From the NCBI GenBank assembly GCA_041686915.1, contig JAWLDB010000094.1, positions 1 to 10,184 of the forward strand: a DNA stretch of 10,184 bases, read 5' to 3'. Positions 1 through 7,437 of the stretch are shown one piece after another; position 1 is the stretch's first letter; every line of letters begins with the position of its first letter. The stretch comes from JAWLDB01 sp041686915. GTDB lineage: Bacteria; Bacillota; UBA994; UBA5500. Below the pieces are notes generated by a model, which was not told the origin of the DNA, ran no database searches, and saw only the letters and a program-made list of their open reading frames with translations. Made by a program: the position numbers and the translations under genes.

Positions 1-389
1 GCAATTTCGGTTAAGTTTCTTTCACTAACTTGGTTTCGCACCTCGCGTATCGCTTCTCCTGGGCAAAACGTGCTGATCAGGTAGGGCCAAGAGTTGCCTT
101 CATCGTATCTTCCACTGGCAACGAGAGCGGGCATGACCAATTGTGCGCTTCCAACGAACCTGTAGGCGGCAAGCTCCCTATCATAGTCTTTTTCAAACAT
201 CGGTGCAAAGATCTTCACTACGTACCGGTCATCAACCTGAAAAACGGCATTGCTGCCCGGGAAACCTGCGTTTATTGTTGTACAAACGATACCCTCACGG
301 GCGCAAATGCTTTGCACTACTGGGGTCCAGATCGATACGTCGGTGAAGATCTTGCCCCACTCCTGTAGAGTTTGAGGTCTGGGTAACAT
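1..389 (-). CDS. Aminoglycoside phosphotransferase-fold kinase, N-terminal part (runs off the left edge)
   Basis: The minus strand is open from the ATG at 389-387 to the window edge (129 codons, no stop). The protein starts MLPRPQTLQEWGKIF. It shows the N-lobe pattern of the APH/choline kinase-like family: a glycine-rich turn at residues 42-45 (GFPG), strand NAVFQV, the ATP-contacting lysine in YVVKIF (K59), a likely partner glutamate in DRELAAY (E72), and a hinge-like segment WPYLISTF (about 101-108). The C-lobe with the catalytic Asp (HGD-type motif) lies outside the window, so activity cannot be judged. An AAGGAG site (397-402) sits 7 bases before the ATG and supports this start. The family phosphorylates hydroxyls of small molecules such as aminoglycosides, choline or homoserine; the substrate here is unknown. 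The gene diverges from the EthD-like gene, sharing about 145 bases. The family call is fairly secure; a resistance role is not implied. Confidence 0.8.
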   Translation of the reverse strand, partial: MLPRPQTLQEWGKIFTDVSIWTPVVQSICAREGIVCTTINAGFPGSNAVFQVDDRYVVKIFAPMFEKDYDRELAAYRFVGSAQLVMPALVASGRYDEGNSWPYLISTFCPGEAIREVRNQVSERNLTEI

Positions 390-407
390 GTTAACACTCC
401 TTCAGCC

Positions 408-420
408 TACAACTGTTGTA
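408..420. promoter_or_regulatory. Short palindrome between divergent genes, possible operator
   Basis: TACAAC-T-GTTGTA is a perfect 6-base-arm inverted repeat around one central base. It lies 18 bases upstream of the phosphotransferase start, in the region shared with the divergent EthD-like gene. Its position suits a dimeric repressor, but arms of this length occur by chance fairly often, and no confident -35/-10 pair was found beside it. Confidence 0.25.
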
Positions 421-471
421 ACGAGGAAGGTGTCCTCTGAACTATCGATTTAATGAAATCTTAAGGAGGGC

Positions 472-513
472 ATGGTGAATAGCTGGCGAAATGCCATCAT
501 ATGTCTGGTTTGA
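472..513 (+). CDS. Possible 13-codon upstream ORF before the EthD-like gene
   Basis: A very strong Shine-Dalgarno sequence, AAGGAGGG (463-470), is followed by ATG (472) and GTG (475), opening a short frame that reads MVNSWRNAIICLV and stops with TGA at 511-513. The spacing suits the GTG (5 bases) better than the ATG (2 bases). The frame differs from that of the EthD-like gene, and its stop lies 23 bases before that gene's likely start. It could be a leader peptide that couples ribosomes to the next gene, or the strong SD may be the relic of an older start. No homology can be claimed. Confidence 0.25.
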   Translation: MVNSWRNAIICLV

Positions 514-536
514 ACCACAGACTTGAGGAAGGAATG

Positions 537-860
537 ATGAAAATGGTTGTTGTGACGATCTGCTATCGTGAGGGCGTTGATGTAGAGTATTACCTTAGCC
601 ACCACGTGCCCCGTTCCGTAGAGCTAATGACGCCACTAGGGGTGCTGCGCGCTGAAACGAGGAGGCTGATTGCTGGAGCGGACGGTTCCAAACCGCCATA
701 CGTGATCATCACCAGCCTGTATTTTGAGTCGTTGGAAGCATTTCAAACTTGCATGGCACACCCCGATCTCGAAGAGCTGAGAGAAGATGCCAACAACTTC
801 TATACAGGGATGCCCGAAATCTTCGTAGGCGATCTACTGCTCGAGGAAAAGTACGCATAG
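537..860 (+). CDS. EthD/dabb-type small alpha+beta barrel protein
   Basis: The product is about 107 residues, beginning MKMVVVTICYREGVDVEYY and ending LLLEEKYA. The pattern of a first beta strand (MVVVTICY), then EYYLSHHVPRSVELM with the HHVP motif, a central ITSLYFESLEAF strand and helix, and a C-terminal EIFVGDLLLEE strand fits the EthD family of dimeric ferredoxin-like barrels, which are usually about 100 residues. Members take part in degradation or polyketide-related pathways, and many have no known reaction. The frame is open from an ATG at 501, but GAGGAAGG (525-532) lies just before the ATGs at 534, 537 and 543. I prefer 537 (8 bases from GAGG); 534 is also possible. A hairpin terminator follows directly, so the gene seems to be transcribed alone or with the small upstream ORF. 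Function and substrate are unknown. Confidence 0.75.
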   Translation: MKMVVVTICYREGVDVEYYLSHHVPRSVELMTPLGVLRAETRRLIAGADGSKPPYVIITSLYFESLEAFQTCMAHPDLEELREDANNFYTGMPEIFVGDLLLEEKYA

Positions 861-868
861 TGCCCAAT

Positions 869-897
869 GAACCCGCCGCAAGGCGGGTTCTAAACTT
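869..897 (+). terminator. Hairpin terminator after the EthD-like gene
   Basis: A perfect 9-base stem, GAACCCGCC / GGCGGGTTC (869-877 and 882-890), closes a GCAA tetraloop of the GNRA type 8 bases after the stop codon. The following TAAACTT is only a weak U-tract, so termination may be incomplete. No other gene is seen between here and 1004. Confidence 0.75.
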
Positions 898-1004
898 GCA
901 TGAATTAGCTCGGACAGAGCCCGAGAGCAATACGCATCGCGTGGAGCTTGCAAGCATTTGCAATCTCTGCAAACTCCCTTGTGCCAAAAGTCCGTCCCCT
1001 CGAC

Positions 1005-1622
1005 TCATAGGCTGACGGGTTGACGGATAATGGTTTTTAGCTTGTCCGGCGCAGAGCGCTGAGGGTCACCCAGATAGATTTCGTGATGCTTGCCCGACAA
1101 TTGGTATCCCTGTTCTGCTATATAGGCATGCAATTGCTTGACCGTCGGCTCTTCCGCCTCATAGGGACCAATATGCATGATCTGTGCTGATAGGCCTTCC
1201 TTAAAGCTCACAAGGCACACTTGCTCAAGGGCTGGAGAACCTTTGCCTTTGCGCTTTAGATGCAGTATCGCATCGTTTACATCCGCTTCAGTCACAAAAT
1301 CCGGCTGCATGATCAGCAGGCGCCACAACCATGACTGCTTGTCCTGGACGCTGAACTGGGCCATGTTTTCGGTCCACCATAGCCCTTCCAGGGGCATAAC
1401 ACCGTAATCCACTCCGTCGGGGCGCTTCTTAATGGCGAACTTAACTGTATAGGAAATACCATATAAAGCCTGCACTGCATCCTGAAACTGCTGCGAGGTA
1501 TTGGGATTGCCTTCTCCATCAATAGCCAGGTAATTCATCGCCGGTACCTCGATCAGCTCAGCCTGTTTAGCCGAAGGACTATACAGATGCTTCAGTTGTT
1601 TCTTCAGGTCTAGCTTGGTCAT
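1005..1622 (-). CDS. GyrI-like small-molecule-binding domain protein
   Basis: The product is 205 residues from the ATG at 1622-1620. It is a stand-alone GyrI-like (SOUL/AraC-effector-type) domain: IEVPAMNYLAIDGEGNP near the N-terminus, then FQDAVQALYGISYTVKF, VDYGVMPLEGLWW, and a second half-repeat with LSAQIMHIGPYEAEEPTV and a C-terminal HHEIYLGDPQRSAPDKLKT segment that is typical of this family. The length matches the usual 200-210 residue form. Such domains bind hydrophobic or cationic small molecules, and some members hydrolyse cyclopropanoid toxins; which applies here is unknown. A GTG at 1631 would add three residues, but the AGGGGGTGG run (about 1625-1633) is better spaced for the ATG. 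The upstream chemoreceptor fusion is on the same strand, but a terminator lies between the two, so this gene is probably transcribed separately. Confidence 0.85.
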   Translation of the reverse strand: MTKLDLKKQLKHLYSPSAKQAELIEVPAMNYLAIDGEGNPNTSQQFQDAVQALYGISYTVKFAIKKRPDGVDYGVMPLEGLWWTENMAQFSVQDKQSWLWRLLIMQPDFVTEADVNDAILHLKRKGKGSPALEQVCLVSFKEGLSAQIMHIGPYEAEEPTVKQLHAYIAEQGYQLSGKHHEIYLGDPQRSAPDKLKTIIRQPVSL

Positions 1623-1692
1623 TGTTTCCACCCCCTAGCAAAATTCTACCATGGACGGCCAGTTAGGTCACGGTATAGTTCCAAGCAGAAGC

Positions 1693-1722
1693 AAAAGCGC
1701 CCCAAGTCGAACTGGGACGCTT
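1693..1722 (-). terminator. Intrinsic terminator after the chemoreceptor/solute-binding fusion gene
   Basis: Read on the minus strand, AAGCGTCCCA (1722-1713) pairs with TGGGGCGCTT (1704-1695) with one U-G wobble and an 8-base loop. The strand then continues TTGCTTCTGC; TTTT (1696-1693) overlaps the stem end. The hairpin starts 14 bases after the stop codon of the fusion gene and about 70 bases before the GyrI-like start. Confidence 0.75.
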
Positions 1723-1735
1723 CCTGCTGTTCAAG

Positions 1736-4267
1736 CTAGACTACCGTTGTTTCGTTATCCAACCACAAGTTGTGAATCTGCACTGTTCCGCCGGAGGAAG
1801 GCCTGAGGCCCATTACGTTCGGCTGACGCACCATGTAGTAAATGGGGTGATACAGGAACAACCACGGCGCATCCTCTACGATGATATCGTTAGCCCGCAG
1901 ATACAGCTGGCGACGTTGCTCGGGGTTTGCGGTTACCTCGGCTTCATCAATCAGTCTGTCGAACTCCGGACTGTTATAACCCATGAAGTTGTTGCGCCCG
2001 ATGCCGCGGCTATGGAACCACTGCTCCAGGTAGCGCCGGCCTTCAGCATGCCCACCGGTCGACGCCATCAAGTACATATTACACCTCTCCATGCTGGAGT
2101 TCTTGAGCAACTCACTCCAGGGGAGCGTCACGATGCGCACCTTGATTCCTATCTGCGCCATGGCTGCGGCCATGAACTCCGCCCTCGCTGCCTGTTCCTG
2201 GTTGTTAGCCCGAACGTGCAGGATTGCTTCTCCCGGATAGCCATGCTCGTAGCCAGCCTGCTTCATCAAAGCCTTGGCCTTATTCAGATTATGCTCGTAT
2301 CCGCGATGCTTCTCGCTAAGGAAAGACGGCGGCAGCGCACCCCGGCTGAGCACCGCATGCCCCTTCAGGACATCACGTAGATACCTTTCTCTATCAACTG
2401 CGTAGTTTGCCGCTTGCCTCACCAGCTTGTTGTTGAACGGAGGCTTGGTGCAGCTTAACCCGCAATATTGATTATCCACAGGCTGCAGTTGCTGCGCCAG
2501 CTTGCCGTAGACGGGATGATCCGCAATGCGCTCGTATGCTATCCCATCCATGCGCAAGTGGCCACCCTCACCCGCAATAAACCCAGTGGCAACTGCATCA
2601 GCGCCCTTATAAATGCGGAAAACCACCTGATCGAGGTAAGGCCTGCCCTGATGAAAGCGCGGATTGGCCTCGAGGGTTACACTTTCCCCAGGGCTCCATT
2701 GTCTGAAGCTAAAAGGGCCAGCCCCTACGGGTCGGCGAGCAAATTCGCTACCTAGCTGCTGCACCACTTCCCGCGGCACAATACCAGCAGCCTGGTTAGC
2801 AACATTGTACAGGAACATCAGGTTAGGAGTGGAAAGGGTCACAGCCAACTTGTTCTTCCCCAACACACGTATGCCCTTAACATCACGAGCTTTCCCTGTG
2901 GCAAACTCATCTGCGCCCAACACGGTCTGCATCAGACCAGCATGTGGGGAACGTGCAGCCGGGTCAATCAGGCGTTCCAGGCTATACTTGACGTCATCAG
3001 CTTCTACCTTGCGTCCATTATGGAAGTACGCATCAGGCCGCAGCACGAAAGTGTATGTGCGTCCGTCATCGTCCAGGTGCCAGGTTGCTGCAATGTCAGG
3101 AGCAGGCTTGCCATCAAGGTCCAACCGCAGTAGACCGGAGAAGATCTCGGCGATGACGTTATTAGAGTTGGAATCGCTCGAATAGGCCGGATCCAGCGTA
3201 ACCGGGTCCTGCGGCAAGCCTGAGTAGTAAACCTGAGTCTGGCTAGCTGCCGTCGTAATACTGCCAACCGACTGCTGTACCGTTTGCTCAATATTGCGCA
3301 GATCTTCGATAACCTTCGTCAAGGACTGAACGGCAGCCTGCTGCTGTTCGGTATCGAAGGAAGCTGTCTCTATGTAGAAAGCAGCGTTCTCCAGAACATG
3401 TTTCATGTTGTCTGTCACGCTGAGCAGTTGCTCATTGTTGCTCGCCTGTTGTCCTACAGCAGAGCCAATTTCGTCTACCAAAGCGTTGGTTTCAGCAACG
3501 GCAGTCATGATGTCATCCAGTGACTGGCCGGCCGAAATGATCAACTGGCAGCCTTCATTTACCGCCGTAACGCTCTGTTCCAGAGTCTGAATGGTGCGAG
3601 TGGCATCTGCCTTGATTGTACCTAGTACGCGGCTAATCTCCACAGCTGATTGGCCGCTTGTCTCGGCCAGTTTTTTCACCTCGTTCGCCACGACGGCGAA
3701 GCCCCGCCCTTCCACGCCAGCCCGCGCTGCCTCGATGGCGGCGTTCAAGGCCAGCAGGTTGGTCTGATTGGCGATATTCTTGATGGTAGCTACGAACTTC
3801 TCAATCGCCATCGTCTGGTCGACCAGATTGCGTACGGCATCGGAGTTCTCCACCACTGTGTGCTGAATTTGGCTAATGTAGTCAACAGAGCGCTTCACAG
3901 CTACCTTGCCCTGCTCAAGTGCAGCAGCAGTCTGATCGCTACTGCGCCCAACCTCACTGATCGAGGCTGTGACCTCCTCGCTGAAAGCGCCTAACTCAGC
4001 GATAATTGCGGCTGCCTGCTTGACGGCTTCCCGCTGGCTGACCATCTGCTGATTGATAGTATCCATCACCGAAAGCAGCTGTTCTGTGGATGCCTGTACC
4101 TTAGCACTGCCCTCAGCTACTTTGCTGACGGCTAAACCTAGCAGCCTAGAGCGGTTAACCAGATGCTGCTGGCTGTTGTCTACTGCCGCAGCGGATATAG
4201 GAACCTTTTCCTGCTCATCTGCCTGAACTACCGCCTCTCCTTGCTTGCGTCGATTGAACCAGTTCAT
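1736..4267 (-). CDS. Soluble chemoreceptor fused to a family 5 solute-binding domain
   Basis: The product is 843 residues from the ATG at 4267. That ATG is preceded by GAGGGTGG at good spacing; a GTG at 4321 and an ATG at 4312 would extend it to 861 or 858 residues but have poor SD sequences. Residues about 40-340 form a methyl-accepting chemotaxis signalling domain. The conserved tip reads QTNLLALNAAIEAARAG (168-184) and then GRGFAVVANEVKKLA (187-201), with coiled-coil arms of roughly 140 residues on either side. Residues about 346-843 match SBP_bac_5 (DppA/OppA/NikA type): DPVTLDPA (354-361), the GLLRLDLDGKPAPDIAATW segment (378-396), FVLRPDAYFHNG, and ADDVKYSLERL (423-433). I see no signal peptide, membrane segment or HAMP domain, so both parts should be cytoplasmic. 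By analogy with the cytoplasmic SBP5 sensor domain of SgrR, the binding domain may sense an internal solute and change CheA signalling. No C-terminal CheR-docking pentapeptide is present. The domain calls are firm; the role is inferred. Confidence 0.93.
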   Translation of the reverse strand: MNWFNRRKQGEAVVQADEQEKVPISAAAVDNSQQHLVNRSRLLGLAVSKVAEGSAKVQASTEQLLSVMDTINQQMVSQREAVKQAAAIIAELGAFSEEVTASISEVGRSSDQTAAALEQGKVAVKRSVDYISQIQHTVVENSDAVRNLVDQTMAIEKFVATIKNIANQTNLLALNAAIEAARAGVEGRGFAVVANEVKKLAETSGQSAVEISRVLGTIKADATRTIQTLEQSVTAVNEGCQLIISAGQSLDDIMTAVAETNALVDEIGSAVGQQASNNEQLLSVTDNMKHVLENAAFYIETASFDTEQQQAAVQSLTKVIEDLRNIEQTVQQSVGSITTAASQTQVYYSGLPQDPVTLDPAYSSDSNSNNVIAEIFSGLLRLDLDGKPAPDIAATWHLDDDGRTYTFVLRPDAYFHNGRKVEADDVKYSLERLIDPAARSPHAGLMQTVLGADEFATGKARDVKGIRVLGKNKLAVTLSTPNLMFLYNVANQAAGIVPREVVQQLGSEFARRPVGAGPFSFRQWSPGESVTLEANPRFHQGRPYLDQVVFRIYKGADAVATGFIAGEGGHLRMDGIAYERIADHPVYGKLAQQLQPVDNQYCGLSCTKPPFNNKLVRQAANYAVDRERYLRDVLKGHAVLSRGALPPSFLSEKHRGYEHNLNKAKALMKQAGYEHGYPGEAILHVRANNQEQAARAEFMAAAMAQIGIKVRIVTLPWSELLKNSSMERCNMYLMASTGGHAEGRRYLEQWFHSRGIGRNNFMGYNSPEFDRLIDEAEVTANPEQRRQLYLRANDIIVEDAPWLFLYHPIYYMVRQPNVMGLRPSSGGTVQIHNLWLDNETTVV

Positions 4268-4429
4268 GCTGTAACCACCCTCTGCTATAAGATTATCTTC
4301 ATAGTTAGACATAATTTCCACACAAATGTCGATTCCCCTGCCTTGGACCCAACTTGCCTATCACCTGATGGAAATTTTCAAACTACGAGCTCTTTAAGGC
4401 CTCTCTATACAAGCACGTTCGGTTTCGAT

Positions 4430-4446
4430 TTAAGACACTGTTAAGA
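4430..4446 (+). promoter_or_regulatory. TTAAGA direct repeat, candidate binding site for an OmpR/PhoB-family regulator
   Basis: TTAAGA (4430-4435) and TTAAGA (4441-4446) are exact copies separated by 5 bases, giving an 11-base period. Tandem hexamers of this period are the usual binding geometry of OmpR-family regulators; the Bacillus PhoP box TTAACA-N5-TTAACA is a close parallel. The site lies about 110 bases before the response regulator gene, in the region shared with the divergent chemoreceptor fusion. A possible -10, TATCAT (4479-4484), has only a poor -35 (CAGGTT, 4456-4461) just downstream of the repeat, as at activator-dependent promoters. Autoregulation by the neighbouring regulator is an inference. 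Confidence 0.45.
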
Positions 4447-4554
4447 AACGCAAACCAGGTTTTGAAAGATTTGCTGGCTATCATGAAGATGAGATGAGTG
4501 AAGGTGGTGTGGTAAGATGATGGAAACGAAAGACACTATTGCGAGGTTATGCTG

Positions 4555-5241
4555 ATGAATATCTTAGTCTGCGATGACGAGAGAGAGATCGTGGAAGCGA
4601 TAGAGATCTACTTGCGCAATGAGGGCTATCGGGTCTTTCAGGCCTTTACCGGGGAGGAGGCCCTTAAAATCGCTGCACGGGAAGAGCTACACCTGATAAT
4701 CATGGACATCATGATGCCGGTACTGGACGGCATCCGCGCTACCGTGAAAATCCGTGAAAACAGCAACATCCCAGTGATCATGTTATCGGCCAAATCAGAA
4801 GACACCGACAAGATTATCGGGCTGAATATGGGTGCCGATGACTATATAACCAAGCCGTTCAACCCGCTGGAGTTGATGGCCCGGGTCAAGTCTCAGCTAC
4901 GGCGTTATACCGCTTTGGGCAGCCATGTGATGCGCATCGGGGTTTACCAGAGTGGTGGGCTGGTCGTGGACGATGAACGCAAGGAAGTCACCGTTGATGG
5001 TGAAGTGGTCAAGCTGACACCTGTCGAGTACGGCATCCTGCTACTGCTATGCGAGAACGCAGGCCGGGTGTTTTCGATTGACCAAATATACGAGCGGGTA
5101 TGGAACGAACCAGCCTATAACCCCGCCAATACGGTTGCAGTGCACATTCGCCGCATCCGGGAGAAAATCGAGCTTAACCCGAAGGACCCAAAGTATCTAA
5201 AGGTGGTGTGGGGCATTGGTTACAAAGTCGAGAAATATTAG
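4555..5241 (+). CDS. OmpR/VanR-type response regulator
   Basis: The product is 228 residues. The start is the ATG at 4555 (MNILVCDDERE), 8 bases after GAGG (4543-4546); the in-frame ATG at 4549 is only 2 bases from it. The receiver domain (about 1-118) has the acidic pair D7-D8, the phosphoacceptor D51 in IIMDIMMP, S78 in MLSAKS and K100 in ITKPF, so it looks fully active. The C-terminal winged-helix domain (about 130-228) carries LTPVEYGILLLLCENAGRVF, the recognition region NTVAVHIRRIREKIE, and the final hairpin VVWGIGYKVEKY. It should bind DNA as a dimer at tandem repeats when phosphorylated by the kinase that overlaps its 3' end. VanR-like is a description of family resemblance; there are no vancomycin-resistance enzymes in the window. 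Confidence 0.93.
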   Translation: MNILVCDDEREIVEAIEIYLRNEGYRVFQAFTGEEALKIAAREELHLIIMDIMMPVLDGIRATVKIRENSNIPVIMLSAKSEDTDKIIGLNMGADDYITKPFNPLELMARVKSQLRRYTALGSHVMRIGVYQSGGLVVDDERKEVTVDGEVVKLTPVEYGILLLLCENAGRVFSIDQIYERVWNEPAYNPANTVAVHIRRIREKIELNPKDPKYLKVVWGIGYKVEKY

Positions 5242-7336
5242 ATATTCACCGTGGATGAAGCTGCTGGCCATCATCCTTACCCTCGCAGGCGCCTTGACAG
5301 CTGCCCACGGATTGCTTGAGCTGCCCAACTTCCGACATGCCGGCGATAGGGCTTCCTATGAAGAAAGTGCCGCTAGACATGAGGTTCTATCGAATCTGCA
5401 CAACTGGGTTCAGCAGATTTCCGTCTACCGGAATGAGGAGCATATTCGCTCAGGCGGCAGTAGTCTAGATGAGGTCGCATCGTATACCACTAACCGCAAT
5501 CAAGCCCTCAGTTCAGCTATCATGCAAATCAACGAGCGCTACGCAATTTGGATCAGTACCGCTCTAAACACGGCGGAAATGGAACGCCTAATCGCAGAAC
5601 GAGACGATATGCTGCAACAGGAGCGGGAAAGACACGCGCAGGAAATTGCGGATTATCAAGCTTCCGTCATCTCTCAGCACCTGTCACACTATAGGATGAT
5701 TATGAGCCGCCTGAACGAGCCAGGCTCCTACTTCTACTACGCTGACCTGAAGAATGGACTCGCAATCTCCAATGTGGGCGACAACTCTAATGTTGGGGGG
5801 TTCTTTACAAGCCTCCCCGCTTCCTTAAATGGTAAGCTGGCCGACGGCGGCGCCATCCATGTGGGCATTTCGCATGCCAGATTTGCGCAGCTATCCGAGG
5901 AGTTTGCCGCTAACAGGCAGCAAGGTACGTTAGGGGTTTATCAGACTCTTGGTGGGCTGATTATCGTTCTGCTTGGCTTTGGATATGTGCTTTATGCCGC
6001 CGGCAATCGTCAAGATGCACCAGGAGTACACCTAACCCTATTTGACCGGCCATATTTGGAGTTCACTCTACTGATAACTGGCATGGGCATCTTTCTGTGC
6101 GGAGTAGCTTTAGCAGAGGCATTGAGGAATGCCATTGACTCTGGGAGCCAAGTGCTGTATTACGTCGGTGGCTTACTGGTTGTAGCCGCTACGTTGTTGC
6201 TGCTATTCGCTGGCAGCGTGGTATCAAAACGAATCAAGCGCGGAGAACTGCTGACCCACACGCTGGGTTTTGCAGTCCTCGCTGGTACCTGGAGATTTGT
6301 GAGCACTAAAGCGCAGCAATTGCTTAGCACTGGACCTGCCGGTCTACGTATAGCAGTGCTGCAGGCCGCGTATGCTGTCTTGACAGCAATCACTGTCCTG
6401 ATGGTGGTTGCTTCTGGAAGTGGTGTGGTGGCACTCTTAGGTGTCGTACTATTTATGGCCATCAATGCCCTAGCAATGTTCTCCGTTCTAAAGCAGGTAT
6501 CTTGGCTGCAGGCTATTTCGGTCGGCGTCGAGCGCATCAAAGAAGGCGACCTGGCGCACCGAGTCTCAGTACCTGGTACTAGTATCCTCGCAACTATAGC
6601 GCAAGGAGTTAATAACATCGCTTCCGGTCTCAAAGCAGCGGTGGAAAACGAGGTCAAGTCCGAACGTATGAAGGCTGAGCTGATTACCAACGTTTCGCAT
6701 GACCTAAGAACTCCACTGACATCCCTCATCACTTATGTCGATCTGCTTAAGAATGAGGGCCTCTGTTCTGAGAACGCGCCCAAATACCTGGATGTGCTGG
6801 ATAATAAGTCTCAGCGACTCAAGTCGCTGACAGAAGATCTGTTCGAAGCCGCCAAAGCAGCCAGCGGCAGCCTGTCAGTAGAACTGGAAAAGCTGGATGC
6901 AGGCTCACTGCTCAGCCAGGGGCTTGGTGAGCTAGCTGATAAGATAGAGGCTTCCGGCCTTGATTTTCGGGTGAAGATGCCGAGCGAGCGAATCTATGTA
7001 CTAGCCGACGGCCGGTTGCTATGGCGGGTGGTGCAGAACCTCTTGTCCAACGTCTTCAAGTACGCGCTTGCAGGGTCGAGAGTGTACGTTGAAGTCGAAG
7101 AAAGACACAATCAAGTGTGCCTGACATTTAAGAACATCTCTGCCTGCGCACTGAATATTGATCCAGCAGAGCTGATGGAGCGCTTCAAGCGCGGCGACGA
7201 GTCGCGCCATAGTGAAGGTTCAGGATTAGGCTTGGCCATCGCCAAGAGCCTGACGGAGCTGCAGGGCGGCGAGTTCAGGGTTGAGATTGATGGAGACTTG
7301 TTCAAGGCGACAGTAGCGCTGCCACGGTGCGCATAA
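5216..7336 (+). CDS. VanS-like sensor histidine kinase with six predicted membrane segments
   Basis: The product is 706 residues from a TTG at 5216 that overlaps the regulator by 26 bases; the alternative ATG at 5255 gives 693 residues, and neither has a clear SD. Numbered from the TTG, predicted membrane helices lie near 14-33, 242-263, 281-302, 313-335, 376-399 and 402-424. The outside loop, about 34-241, contains a charged coiled coil (about 117-160). A HAMP-like linker (VERIKEGDLAHRVSV) leads to the phosphoacceptor H495 in NVSHDLRTPLTSL, the N-box NLLSNVFKYAL, and the ATP-lid motif GSGLGLAIAKSL. The usual DxGxG box is replaced by the FKNIS form, and the MERFKRGDESR and GDLFKA motifs are typical of the VanS-like group in Bacillota. 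It should phosphorylate the upstream regulator in response to an envelope or extracellular signal. The ligand is unknown. Confidence 0.9.
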   Translation: MVTKSRNIRYSPWMKLLAIILTLAGALTAAHGLLELPNFRHAGDRASYEESAARHEVLSNLHNWVQQISVYRNEEHIRSGGSSLDEVASYTTNRNQALSSAIMQINERYAIWISTALNTAEMERLIAERDDMLQQERERHAQEIADYQASVISQHLSHYRMIMSRLNEPGSYFYYADLKNGLAISNVGDNSNVGGFFTSLPASLNGKLADGGAIHVGISHARFAQLSEEFAANRQQGTLGVYQTLGGLIIVLLGFGYVLYAAGNRQDAPGVHLTLFDRPYLEFTLLITGMGIFLCGVALAEALRNAIDSGSQVLYYVGGLLVVAATLLLLFAGSVVSKRIKRGELLTHTLGFAVLAGTWRFVSTKAQQLLSTGPAGLRIAVLQAAYAVLTAITVLMVVASGSGVVALLGVVLFMAINALAMFSVLKQVSWLQAISVGVERIKEGDLAHRVSVPGTSILATIAQGVNNIASGLKAAVENEVKSERMKAELITNVSHDLRTPLTSLITYVDLLKNEGLCSENAPKYLDVLDNKSQRLKSLTEDLFEAAKAASGSLSVELEKLDAGSLLSQGLGELADKIEASGLDFRVKMPSERIYVLADGRLLWRVVQNLLSNVFKYALAGSRVYVEVEERHNQVCLTFKNISACALNIDPAELMERFKRGDESRHSEGSGLGLAIAKSLTELQGGEFRVEIDGDLFKATVALPRCA

Positions 7337-7357
7337 GCAATCAACAAATAGTGCACG

Positions 7358-7390
7358 AGAACCCCTCGCCGAGGGGTTCTTCGCTTTCTT
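7358..7390 (+). terminator. Intrinsic terminator of the two-component operon
   Basis: A perfect 10-base stem, AGAACCCCTC / GAGGGGTTCT (7358-7367 and 7371-7380), has a GCC loop and is followed by TCGCTTTCTT. It starts 21 bases after the kinase stop codon. It resembles the terminator at 869-890 in its GAACCC/GGGTTC ends. Confidence 0.85.
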
Positions 7391-7408
7391 AAGAACTAAC
7401 CCAGCCTG

Positions 7409-7437
7409 TTCCCTGGGCAGCGTAAACATGCTAGAAT
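7409..7437 (+). promoter_or_regulatory. Extended -10 promoter for the methyltransferase leader
   Basis: TAGAAT (7432-7437) is preceded by TGC, giving an extended -10 (TGnTAGAAT). The hexamer 17 bases upstream, TTCCCT (7409-7414), is a weak -35, which extended -10 promoters tolerate. Transcription would start near 7444, just beyond the kinase terminator, giving a leader of about 228 bases before the methyltransferase ATG. Confidence 0.5.

Noticed and set aside
230..250. Apparent frameshift in the phosphotransferase-like gene
   Set aside because: A recount showed five T on the minus strand at 244-240; with five the frame is continuous (AVFQVDDRYVVK).
30..368. Open plus-strand frame of 112 codons at the left edge
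   Set aside because: It is antisense to the phosphotransferase-like gene, whose minus-strand reading shows family motifs and a good ribosome binding site.
4268..4420. Flagellar-type (SigD) promoter for the chemoreceptor fusion
   Set aside because: I looked for TAAA-N15-GCCGATAA on the minus strand; a TAAA is present but no matching -10 at the right distance.
4549..7336. Vancomycin resistance operon
   Set aside because: Only the regulator and kinase resemble VanR/VanS; no vanH, vanA/B ligase or vanX-like gene is present, and such pairs are common in Bacillota with other roles.
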